From Arabidopsis thaliana (lineage: Eukaryota > Streptophyta > Magnoliopsida > Brassicales > Brassicaceae): a DNA stretch of 64,000 nucleotides. This document shows positions 21,044-31,934 of this stretch, piece by piece. Location of the stretch: the NCBI RefSeq assembly GCF_000001735.4, contig NC_003071.7, positions 6,813,151-6,877,150 on the forward strand, in the 5' to 3' direction. Under the pieces are notes generated by a model. The model did not search any database. It saw only the letters and a list, made by a program, of their open reading frames with translations, and was not told the origin of the DNA. The position numbers and the translations under genes are program-made. The stretch's first letter is position 1. Each line of letters starts with the position of its first letter.

Positions 21044-23186
21044 TCATAGTCTTGAACGGAAAAAGCGTTTCTTAAAACCAAGATTTGAGTTCTTACGGGA
21101 GGAGGACGTGGCATATGGTTGACCGTTGAGACAACCCGCAAATCTGATATCCCATCCTTCGATGTTCTTTGGAACACATGAGTCGAATAGGAATTGCCCG
21201 AGTACGCTGTGAGCGTTTATGCTCGTTGGTTGGAGTGGGCGGAAGGACGATCTTTCTCTCTGTTCTTCTTGTGAAGATGATGGATCGCTGTTGTTGCTGT
21301 TGCTTTGATACGGTGCTGAGCTAGGTAAGAAAAAGTGGTCACATGGCCCAGTGGCTACTCTTCTTAGGCTTTGGTTAGAGTTCACAGCAACTTTCTGAAG
21401 GTCGCATATTAACTCAGAGATTTCATCATGCGTGTGAGCTCTTTCTCCGAGCTGCCGGATTTTATGTAAGTGAACTGATATGGCTTTCTCCAGAAAGTTG
21501 GAGATAACAGCCCGGTATTGTATAGGGTTATGTGCGTAGTGTCCTGAAGACAGAGAGGAGCAAAAAAGACCATAACCTCAGATTTTGTAGCATTGACAAT
21601 AAAACCAATAGCTATCTTCAGGACATAGACTAACCATTATCAAAGAATGGCTAGGCCATAAGAGACCACGTGATAGCATATACCGCATATCATAAATATT
21701 TGTCACAACCATAGCATGTTGACTAACCTGCATGAGGAGAATTTTTCCACTTGACAACCTTAACTTCTCCTCCCAGTTCCTGCAATTGATGGGTAAAGCT
21801 TGAAATTACTTGTAGAGGAGCAAGTTCATCATTCTCGGAGCACAAAATGAGATATGGAGCCCCAATTTCCTGGAAAATTTATCTACTGTTAGCTAGAAAT
21901 TTGAGAATCCAAAATCAAAGAAGGCATAGAAACTCGTTGGAAACTTACAACCGATGAGTAGAGGGCCTGCCAGTACTCACTACGTTGGGATTCAAATCTT
22001 GTAAGATATAAACCATCAAGCCCGGAAGAAATCCCTTTAGCCACCCAAGATACTAGTCTAGAAGGACCAGACATTCGTCGTATGGTGGGATGTAGTGCGA
22101 ATTTCACATTCAAATCACTCGTAAAATCCAACGGGCCAGAGTCATAGACATGTCCAGAAAGACAGGTTCTAACCAACTGGCTATCATCCTTCACAAAATT
22201 AGAAAACAATCAATGAGTCAAAACTAAATCAAGAGAGAAACAACATAAAAGCAGCATTTGATGACTTCAAATAAAACTGTATAGGAGACAATTCTCACCG
22301 GATGAATTTGAGCTTCACAATCATCCATGATCACCTGCATTGTTTAACATACTTTTAGATACCCATTGAAACAGAAACATAAAAAACAGCACAAAATGAC
22401 CACAAAGTAGCTGGAAGTTGAATCCTTTTAAGCTTACCTGTAGAACTTTATACATACAAGCTTTAGGAGCACCAGAGAAAGCTAGAAAGATAACAGGACA
22501 TGGTCTACTCTTTAACTCCTGAACAATAACAACAATAGCAACATTAAGTAACACACCAAAACCAAAAAAGAGAGAATCATTTAACATAAACATGTACCAA
22601 TCTAAAAAAAGAACTCATCACATTCCTGACCATAAAACCTTACCTCAACAAGTTCAGAAAGAAGATGGAATGCTAAAGAAAGAGCCATTTCAGGATAAAC
22701 CCTGAAAAACATAGACAAATAATCAAAACTACTTTTAGAGATTCTCAAAGAATATCTAAACGGAATCTTTTAGATTTCTTTACAATTTTGATTGATAAGA
22801 ATTCACAAAAACGACATTTACAGAAAAAATCACAAGGAACCAAAAGATTTTTTCTGCTAAATGCTCATTTACAAATACTAAGCTACACAAAACCATTGAT
22901 CATCGGAAAATTCTCAGAAATTAGCTAGTTCGCCGGAAAATATACTCAGAGAGATAGAGAGAACAAGAGAACGAACTTACGCGGTGAGAAAATCAGCGCG
23001 GCAAACAAGAGAATTCCAACCAAGAGAAGAATAAAGATCAACGAAATTCATAAGCTGGTTCTCGTTAATCGAGCTCCAAACAAAGATCACAACAACACCG
23101 TTAGATCCACCACCGTCAACAACCGCCGCATCTTCCATCTCTTTATCTAACTTCTTCCCCCAATAAACCCTACCACCGCCGATCAT
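21044..23186 (-). CDS. AT2G15695: DUF829/TMEM53-type alpha/beta-hydrolase-fold protein
   Basis: Seven exons with GT-AG introns, read on the minus strand: 23186-22981, 22701-22644, 22518-22438, 22334-22299, 22188-21949, 21869-21728 and 21543-21044. They join without frame error to 420 codons plus stop. Domain order: N-terminal strand ending in VVVIFVWSS; LYSSLGWNSLVCRADF; then CPVIFLAFSGAPKACMY, where Ser103 sits in the nucleophile-elbow position; LILCSENDELAP with Asp221; and SPHAGHY with His256. These three positions match the Ser-Asp-His layout of the DUF829 (PF05705) family, which belongs to the alpha/beta-hydrolase clan. The substrate is unknown. The C-terminal 110 residues are polar, Ser/Asn-rich and end in a basic tail. 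I see no clear membrane segment despite the TMEM53 name. The locus name is from memory. Confidence 0.88.
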
Positions 23187-24132
23187 TTTCTCCGGCGACG
23201 AGACGACGATTATGATTCACTCAAGTTTTGATTTTGGTTATGAACCACTCGACGAAAGATGAGATCTTTGGGATACGGGTCCGTGGTTGTTATCATCACC
23301 CACGTCAGATCCTTGTGTTTAATTTTACCTCTTGGCGTAGTTTAGTTATTTCGGTTATAATGCGCCTTTTTTTTTAACGACGTTGTTTGTTTGCCACGTC
23401 ATTAGTTTACCGTGTAAGTAATGGTCAAATACTATAAACAAGACATGTTTGCTTCATCCACGACTTCTGTAAGAAATGCAAAAGGTCTCTTTTTTTTAAT
23501 ATAAAGGGTTCCTATCATTCCTCCAAAATTGGAGTATGGAGATTAACAAAGTCCAATTTAACAACGATAGGTTCAAGTTGATGCTCGTTTAACTCGTAAA
23601 ATATACGACGCATGGCTTAGATAGACTCTTTCTATGTCACATCTCCAACTGATTACATGTTCTTTCGTGAAAATGTAATTTGTCGTGGTAGGTTAAATTG
23701 TTTGACTATCATGATAAATTTACCGCAGCAATTTTTTAAATCAGTAGATTTCACCCAAAGACACTGATTTTCAAACATAAAAACTGGTCCGGTTATATGA
23801 TTCTATCTACATATATATACTTTTGATCGAGGACAATTTTTTTAGATACAACATTCATTCGTACAAAGAGGAATGTCTAAAATTCCCTAAATATTTATAG
23901 AATATTAGAGTCCCAGTCAACTTAAATTTTGTTAATTATATACAATTGTAATGACCCGTTCATATCGTTTATACAAATTAATCAATTTCCTTCTCGCATG
24001 ATCCACACAATTTCATTTATAATGGATATGATCCTCTTACTTTTTTTTTCTGTCAATGATGTTCTTCAAAAACTTCACAATATTGTGCAACACATAGAAG
24101 CCTCACATTTTTCAAGATGATCTAACAAAAGC
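23187..24132. other. Intergenic, upstream of the DUF829 gene
   Basis: AT-rich with no recognisable gene. The first 150 bp is presumably the promoter of the DUF829 gene. Copia element 2 begins at the right edge. Confidence 0.55.
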
Positions 24133-24137
24133 AAACT
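24133..24137. repeat. Target-site duplication of copia element 2, left copy
   Basis: AAACT directly before the 5' LTR is repeated exactly at 30176-30180 after the 3' LTR. Confidence 0.92.
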
Positions 24138-24583
24138 TGTTGTTTGGATTTGACATAATACAATTATTGGGCCTTAATAGGCCAACGAAATTGGCAAGGT
24201 GAAGAAGAACAAAAGTGTGGGCAAAAGTCTGTGCCCCATTTACGTCACCTATAAATGCATTACAACGTGCGACGTATAGTGGAGGTAGGTGAAAAAAGAA
24301 TCTAAAGAGAGTTATAGAGAAGAGAGATAAAAGAGCTTCTAAAGCAACCTTTCTTCTTCCTCTTTGTTGTTTTTGAATTTTTGTTCTTCTTGAGTGTAAA
24401 TCTGTAAAAACCAAAAGACAACATCACAAGTTAGTGGTGTGTTTGTAATCCCTTTGATATAGTGAAGCTTGGGAGCAAGACATCTCCCCCGAGACGTAGC
24501 GGTTGAGGCCGTGAACTCGGTTATCAATTTTCTGTGTCTGTTTATTTCTTTACCAAGCAATCTCTATCACTCTTTTCTCCACA
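24138..24583 (+). repeat. 5' LTR of copia element 2
   Basis: TG...CA termini, 446 bp, with a TATAAAT element at about 24250-24256 just downstream of TACGTCACC. It matches the 3' copy at roughly 95 percent by my manual count. Confidence 0.94.
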
Positions 24584-24585
24584 AG

Positions 24586-24597
24586 TGGTATCAGAGC
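24586..24597 (+). other. Primer-binding site (initiator tRNA-Met) of copia element 2
   Basis: TGGTATCAGAGC two bases after the 5' LTR. Confidence 0.93.
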
Positions 24598-24672
24598 TCC
24601 AGGCTTGTATAGGGTTGTTAAGGAGTTTCAGCTAAGGAGTTTCAGATCAGGGGTTACAAGAAGTTTTAAAAG

Positions 24673-27600
24673 ATGAGTAGTAACGCTCGGGTTGAGGTTG
24701 ACAGATTTGATGGAACCGGTGACTTCTCTTTGTGGAAGGTCAGAATGTTGGCTCATTATGGTGTTTTAGGGCTAAAAGGTATCTTGAACGATGAGCAGCT
24801 GCTAAGAGATCCACCTGTTATAGAAGAGGAAGCTGCAGTAGCTGGAAGAGACTATCACGTCGGAGATTTTGAGCTGCCTTCCAATGTTGATCTTATAAAG
24901 TTTGAAAAGTCAGAGAAGGCAAAAGATCTTATAGTACTAAACGTGGGAAATCAAGTACTAAGAAAGATCAAAAACTGTGAGACAGCTGCAGCCATGTGGT
25001 CCACATTAAAGAGGTTATACATGGAGACTTCTCTACCTAATCGAATCTACTTACAGCTTAAGTTCTATACTTATAAGATGACTGATTCTAGAAGTATAGA
25101 TGGGAATGTGGATGATTTCCTTAAGCTAGTTACTGATCTAAACAACATAGGAGTAGATGTGACAGAGGAGGTTCAAGCTATACTATTGTTGAGTTCATTA
25201 TATGACCGGTATGATCAGCTCAAAGAGACGTTAAAGTATGGCAGAGACACTTTGAGCTTGAATGAAGTCATTGGAGCTGCAAAATCAAAGGAAAGAGAAC
25301 TCACAGAAAGTGGAAAGCTCTCAAAGTGAAGGTCTGTATGTGGAACAAGAGGCAGATCAGAGAAGAGGTTTGAAAAAGGAAAAGGCAAACCATGGAGAGG
25401 ACGTTCTAAGAGCAAAGGCAGATCAAAATCAAGGCCAAAGTACAATAAAAACAACAAGGGTTGTTTCATCTGTGGTAAAGAAGGACATTGGAAGAGGGAG
25501 TGTCCTGAAAAGTCTTCACAAGCCTTCAAGTTCAGCAAACATTGCAACGGAGCCAAAACAGCCACTAGTATTAACAGCTAGCCCTCAAGACACTAAGGAA
25601 GAATGGGTTATGGATTCTGGATGTAGTTTTCACATTACACTAGACAAGGATTCTCTGTTTGACCTACAAGAATTTGATGGAGGCAAAGTTTTGATGGGTA
25701 ATATGACTCACAGTGAAGTGAAAGGGATTGGTAAGATTAAGATCTTAAATCCAGATGATTATGTGGTCATATTAACAAATGTGCGGTACATACCTACAAT
25801 TGGAGAAGAGCGGCTGCAAGTATGAAGGAAAAGACTTTATAGTCACTTTCTACAAAGATGGACAGAAAGTCATTTCTGGAAAATATCAAGATGGGCTGTA
25901 CTATCTAGAAGGAAAAGTAGTAAAAGGAGAAGTTGCAGTGGCAAGACCAGACATTGACATGACTAGCTTATGGCATTCTAGGCTGGGTCATATGAGCTTG
26001 AAGAACATGAATGTGCTGGTTGAAGAAGGTTACTTGTCAGGAAAAGAAGTAGACAAGCTGGAATTTTGTGAGAGTTGCGTACTTGGAAAATCTCACAAAC
26101 AAAGTTTCCCAACTGCTAAGCACACTACTAAAGGTATATTAGATTATATACATTCTGATCTCTCGGGATCTCCTTCTACTCCAGAAAGTCTTGGTGGTTG
26201 TAGGTACTTTGTGAGCTTCATTGATGATTTCTCAAAGAAAGTATGGGTGTATTTTCTGAAGACCAAGGATGAGGCATATCACAAGTTCAGAGAATGGAAA
26301 CAAGCAGTTGAGAATCAAACGGGCAAGAAGATTAAGTATTTAAGGACTGATAATGGTCTTGAATTCTATAATACACAGTTTGACAACTTGTGTAAGGAAG
26401 ATGGAATTAAAAGGCACAGAACGTGCACTTATACACCGCAGCAAAACGGTGTATCGGAGAGGATGAACAAGACCATTATGGATATAGTTAGAAGTATGCT
26501 TGCTGAGACAGGAATGAGTCAAGAGTTTTGGGCTGAGGCTACTTCTACGGCAGTCTACTTAATCAACAGAACACCGAACTCGTTTATTGGTTTCAAGCTA
26601 CCTGAGGAAGTGTGGACAGGTACAAAACCAGATTTAAGTCATCTCAGGAGGTTTGGATGTTCAGCCTATGTCCATGTCACTCAAGACAAGACAAGTCCAA
26701 GAGCAGTCAAAGGAGTTTTCATGGGATATCCTTGTGGTATTAAAGGATATAGAGTCTGGTTACCGAAAGAAGGGAAATGCACTACAAGTAGAAATGTGGT
26801 GTTCAATGAAACTGAGTTGTACAAGGACACATTAAGTAGTGCAGATGAAAGGAAAGAGGAAGCTGAAAAAGAGTACAAGAAATTGAAGAAAGCTAGAAAA
26901 AGAGTGTCCTTCAGCCATGATCTTCTCAGAGGTCCTTCAACTAGCTGCTGTGATTTGGATGACTCATCTTCTCAAGGTGGAGAAACCTCCTCATCTTCAT
27001 CAGAAAGTTCAGAAAACTTAGAGGAATCAGAAATGAATGAGGAAGTTGTTGGATCTGAAAATGAGCAGTCTCTGGATGATTACTTATTGGCGAGGGACAT
27101 GAAACGAAGAAGTAATATCAGGCCTCCTTCCAGATTTGAAGACGAAGATTTCGTAGCTTATGCATTGGCAACAGCAGAAGACTTGGAAGAAGAAGAGCCT
27201 AAGTCTTATGAAGAAGCATTGAAAAGTAGTAAGAGAAAGCAGTGGGAAAATGCAATGAAAGAGGAGATGGATTCTCATAAAAAGAGTCACACTTGGGATT
27301 TAATTGAGAAACCAGAAAAGCAGAAGCTGATTGGATGCAAGTGGATTTTTAAATTAAAGCCAGGCATACCAGGAGTTGAGAAACAGAGATACAAGGCTAG
27401 ACTTGTTGCTAAAGGTTTCTCGCAGCAAGAAGGTATTGATTATAATGAAGTGTTTTCTTTAGTGGTGAAGCATGTCTCCATCAGGTTAATGTTGTCACTT
27501 ATGGTTAACATGGATTATGAGCTGGAGCAAATGGACGTTAAAACAGCTTTTCTGCATGGTAATCTAGAGGAAAGGATCCTAATGAGTCAGCCTGAAGGAT

Positions 27601-28700
27601 TCATACAAGAGGGAAACGAAAATAAAGTTTGTTTGTTGAGGAAATCCCTATATGGCCTAAAACAGTCTCCTAGACTTTGGAATCAGAGGTTTGATGCATT
27701 CATGAAGGATCAGAAGTTTGAAAGAAGCTGTTATGACCCATGTGTCTACATGAGAGACACTCAAACAGACAAAGCTATCTACTTGTTGCTCTATGTTGAT
27801 GATATGTTGATAGCTTCAGGGAATATGGCTATCATACAAGAGCTTAAAAACAAGCTGAATTGTGAGTTTGAGATGAAAGATTTGGGAAGGCTTCAAGAAT
27901 TCTGGGTATGGATATCATAAGAGACAGAGAAAAGGGAGAATTAATTCTGTCTCAAGGAAACTACTTGGAGAAAGTGTTAAAACGTTTGGAATGCTTGAAG
28001 CAAGACCAGTGATTACACCAACTGCTGCTCACTTCAAATTCAGAAGTTTGTCAGAAGAAGAAAAGAAAACAGAAGCTGTTCACATGGAAAGAATTCCATA
28101 TGCAAATGTTGTGGGGAGTTTAATGTACGCCATGGTTGGTTCAAGGCCAGATTTAGCATTTGTAGTGGGTTTTATCAGCAGATTTATGTCAAGTCCAGGA
28201 AGGGAGCATTGGTCAGCAGTAAAATGGGTGTTAAGGTATTTAAAAGGTGCATACACTCAAAACTTGATTTTTAAGAAGGATTCTAAGTTCTGCATTGAAG
28301 GATTTTCAGATTCAGATTATGCAACAGACTTGGACAGGAGAAGATCAGTGACAGGATATGTGTTTAAAGTTGGTGGAAACACAATTTCGTGGAAGTCAAG
28401 TTTACAGTCTGTTGTGGCTCTTTCAACCACAGAAGCAGAGTATATGGCTCTTACTGAAGCAGTGAAAGAGGCCATTTGGTTGAAAGGTTTGTGTTCAGAA
28501 TTGGGTTTTAAACAAGATAATGTTATGGTTCATTGTGATTCGCAGAGTGCTCTAGCCCTAGCAAAGAATTCAGTTCATCACGAAAGAACCGAGCACATAG
28601 ACACTAAATTCACACAACAGTCAATCCGACAGATTTCTTAACTAAGACGGTACCTGGTCAAAAGTTCCAGCTTTGCTACGAGCTTCTCAACATCCACTGA
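24673..28700 (+). pseudogene. Broken copia gag-pol polyprotein of element 2
   Basis: Starts at the ATG at 24673 with a gag opening (VDRFDGTGDFSLWKVRM). Lesions in order: frame switches around 25310-25350 with an in-frame TGA at 25327; the CCHC knuckle (CFICGKEGHWKREC, about 25460-25500) lies in the original frame, while the protease (VMDSGCSFHIT) lies in another; a gap or frameshift near 25800-25825 between VRYIPTIG and LEKSGCKYEG; then a long intact frame 25779-27920 with integrase (LWHSRLGHMS, HSDLSG, RTDNGLEF, YTPQQNGVSER) and reverse transcriptase (YVDDMLIASG); frameshifts near 27900 and 27985; RNase H (SDSDYATDLD, STTEAEYM); and an internal deletion near 28605-28625 before the natural C-terminus (FLTKTVPGQ), which ends at 28700. 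No complete product is possible. Confidence 0.92.
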
Positions 28701-29739
28701 GATGGAGCAGCGGCTACAAGTAACTCCAACAGTCTCGCAAAACAGGAAGAAACAAGATGAGTCAGTTTTGTGAGAAATACTCAAGTGTCATAATTGAGTA
28801 AGGCATTAAATTGGAGTTGGTGTTACCTGTTAAGTGCTGGAACTGCGTAGGAGTTGCAAGTTCCAGGTGGAGTATCTGACTACACAGTTTCAGAAAGAAA
28901 TTGGGTTAGGAAATCTCATAATGTTGTGAGATTGAAAAATTGCTACAAGAGATGGTGATTAACGGCAGGTAATTACGTGAAAGCTGTTGTTATTGTGCTG
29001 AGAGGAATATCAGTTTCAGGTGGAGTCCTCTAAGAAGCCAGCTGAAATCGTTGGGTGTGGTGATTCAACTATTAACAAAGCAGATCGAGTCAGATCACTT
29101 GGTTAAAATTTGAATCGCAAAATCAGTTGGTGAGGAAGAGCTTACCTAAGGTCGAAATTGATTGGGTATTATCTCATCGAAGAAGTTGTGGAGTTCGCCA
29201 GAGAAGTTGTGCCAATCACCCGAATTACATTAAAAAAAAAAAAATCAAGTTTTTTCAGATTCTCTGGAAATATTAAAGGATCCTAGTCTCTAAGTGTGAC
29301 AAGAAAGAGATTAGAGAGTACCTTTGATGAACCTGGAGTTACAAAGGAGGCTGTGGTCAGAATCTAAAATTGATTCCAATTTTTATCATCTTCTCTTCAT
29401 CACGGGAAAGAGAGGAAGCTTGGAAGAGATTGGTGAAGATGAGAATGGGAGATTATGAGGAGATCACAGCCGGAGCTAATCGCTGGAGAAGACGGCCATG
29501 ATGTGTCATGGAAGGAAGGTGAAGATGAGAGACAACGAGATGTCTCAGATTCGCCAAAGTTTGATACCAACGGGAACAGAGGTGTCAGCCGGTGATGGAG
29601 AACGTCGCCGGTGTAAAACGCCGGAGGTAATGGCAATCCGGTGGTGTCGTTGTTGGCTTCACGAAGGGACAAAGGGAAAAGGTGGTTTCAGATAACGATT
29701 TCGTCGAGGAAGATTGTGTTTTGTCAAAAGGTGGAGAAT
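28701..29739 (+). other. Long 3' non-coding interval inside copia element 2
   Basis: About 1 kb between the pol stop and the 3' LTR, far longer than the few bases separating pol from the LTR in element 1. It contains a 90-codon minus frame (29400-29672) and a GC-richer section with repeated GCCGG blocks, but no domain I recognise. It may be a family-specific 3' untranslated region or captured host sequence. Confidence 0.6.
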
Positions 29740-30175
29740 TGTTGTTTGGGTTTGACATAACACAATTATTGGGCCAACAAAATTGGCAAGGTGAGGAAGA
29801 ACACAAGTGTGGGCAAAAGTATGTGGCCCATTTACGTCACCTATAAATGCATTACAACGTACGACGTATAGTGGAGGTAGGTGAGAAAAGAATCTAAAGA
29901 GAGTTATAGAGAAGAGAGATAAAAGAGCTTCCAAAGCAAGCTTTCTTCTTCCTCTTTGTTGTTTTTGAATCTTTGTTTTTCTTGAGTGCAAATCTGTAAA
30001 AACCAAAAGACAACATCACAAGTTAGTGGTGTGTTTGTAATCCCTTTGATGTAGTGAAACTTGGGAGCAAGAGATCTCCCCCGAGATGTAGGGGTTGAGG
30101 CTGTGAACTCGGTTATCAATTTTCTTTGTCTGTTTATTTCTTTACCAAGCAATCTCTATCACTTTTTTCTCCACA
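29740..30175 (+). repeat. 3' LTR of copia element 2
   Basis: 436 bp, TG...CA, following GGTGGAGAAT. It lacks a 10-bp block found in the 5' LTR. Confidence 0.94.
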
Positions 30176-30725
30176 AAACTAGATAAATTTGGTGTTGGCG
30201 AGTTGGGTTCCACATGCCAAAGATATTTGCCAAGCCATTATGTGTTTTCAAACATAAATGCTGCAATATAATTTTTGACCCCAAAAAAAAAATTGTTTCA
30301 CACCATTCATTAATTGGCTTAATCCGTAGAACATCCTAACTTTACTAATTGGAAACCCTAATTAGAACTCTCGTAAATTTCAGACACTACATACACACAT
30401 ACATATTTCCAAGACTCCTCGATATCTTGGAAATATAAATAAAATGTCATAATAAATATATGGTGTGAACTAACTATGAACACTTGGACATTAGACTCAT
30501 GAGTAAACGACTCTTCGTTTTCTAATGACGTTTTGGAGACTGCTCCACCTTCCTTCACACACTATTTCCAAGACTCCTCAATAAATCTAGTAAGTCATAA
30601 TAACATTGATTTCGCTTTATTCCTTTTTCTCTCCATATATTAACAATCTTCCAGGTTCATTAGGACTAGAATAGTTGTAGATGAATTAAGGTCGTAGTTG
30701 AGTATAATAATTGGTTCATGCACAG
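30176..30725. other. Intergenic / lost 5' part of the MATH gene
   Basis: Starts with the right AAACT duplication. A TTTCCAAGACTCCTC block occurs twice (about 30408 and 30562), followed in both cases by related AT-rich sequence with a GTCATAATAA element, so it looks like a local direct duplication. I found no in-frame ATG exon that would start the MATH gene. Confidence 0.45.
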
Positions 30726-31924
30726 GAGATTCTACAATTGTGAATAACTTGAGAGAACATCCTCCTTCTTCTTACTCCCTCAAGATCAACAAACTTTCTC
30801 AACTTACTTTTGACAAATATGAATCTCATCGTTTCTTGTCCGGTGGATACAACTGGTACGTGATCTTTGTTATAAACGGATTACTTCTTTCATAAAGTGT
30901 GTTGACCTATATTTCCATTAAAAAAAACAGGAGATTGGTTATATACCCAAAAGGAAACGAAAAAGACAAAGGAAGTGGATTTATCTCTATGTATGTGGAA
31001 TTTGACAACACAAAAGTCTCGTCTACATCACCAATGGAGGTGTTCGCATATATCATTTTCTTCGTCTACAACAAGAAAGAAAACAAATACTTTACCATTC
31101 AAGGTTCGTACATACATAGCCTACTCTCTCTATCTATATATATATATATACACACATATGCATTGATTAGAAATCTTTGTATAAATATACGTCTAGATGT
31201 TGAAGTAAAGCGGTTCAATGCATTAAGAACGGTGTGGGGATTATCACAAGTTCTTTCACTTGAGACATTCAATGACCTTGAAAATGGATACACATTTGAG
31301 GGAGAACAATGTGAGTTTGGTGTTGATGTGATGGTTGCTTCACCCATTACCAAGTGGGAAGTCGTCTCTTTTGATGAGAAACTCGATATTCTCAAGTTCT
31401 CCTGGAGTGTTAAGGATTTCTCGGTGCTTAAAGAGGAGTTCTATGTATCAGAAAGATTTTCAATGGGAGGAAGATTATGGTGAGTCTATAAAAGTATTAT
31501 ATATGTCCATTTTTGGTAACTGCTAAAACGTGCATAATAACGTTTTATAGGGATCTTCAAATGTATCCAAAGGGAGACCCTAGAAGAGATAAAAAATGGT
31601 TATCCATTTTTTTGCGGTTATCTGGTAGTGAAACCTTAACGGTGGATGAGAAGATTTACGTGATAGCACATCTGCGAGTTCTTGACCCACGTGGATGAAA
31701 TCACTTCACTAAAAATGTATGCTCTTTTGTTAGAGCTTATTCATGAGATCAAAAATTGTAGATGTTGTTGGGGTTCTTGACTTATGGATTTTAAAGTGTC
31801 CTGCTCACTTTACAGACATTACTTTTTCTTGCAGTTGGCAACTGGTTCAGGGACCGGAACAAAGGGTGGGGTTATCTTGAATTCTTGTCTTTTTCTAAAC
31901 TTCGGAAATCATACTTGGACCTAG

Positions 31925-31934
31925 AAGATACTTT
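31925..31934. repeat. Target-site duplication of LINE 1, left copy
   Basis: AAGATACTTT is repeated at 35263-35272 on the other side of the LINE. Removing the LINE and one copy restores the MATH reading frame across the junction. Confidence 0.9.

Larger units (their letters stand above)
24138..30175 (+). mobile_element. Full-length but decayed Ty1/copia retrotransposon (element 2)
   Basis: 6038 bp: 5' LTR 24138-24583, primer site at 24586-24597 after a 2-nt spacer, gag-pol remains 24673-28700, about 1 kb of 3' non-coding DNA, a purine-rich tract near 29727-29738, and 3' LTR 29740-30175, with AAACT duplications. The LTRs (446 and 436 bp) differ by about 22 substitutions and one 10-bp indel (TTAATAGGCC near 24172, absent from the 3' copy). 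It is therefore clearly older than element 1 and from a different family: its LTR and gag sequences are unlike. Several frameshifts and stops inactivate its coding region. Confidence 0.95.
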
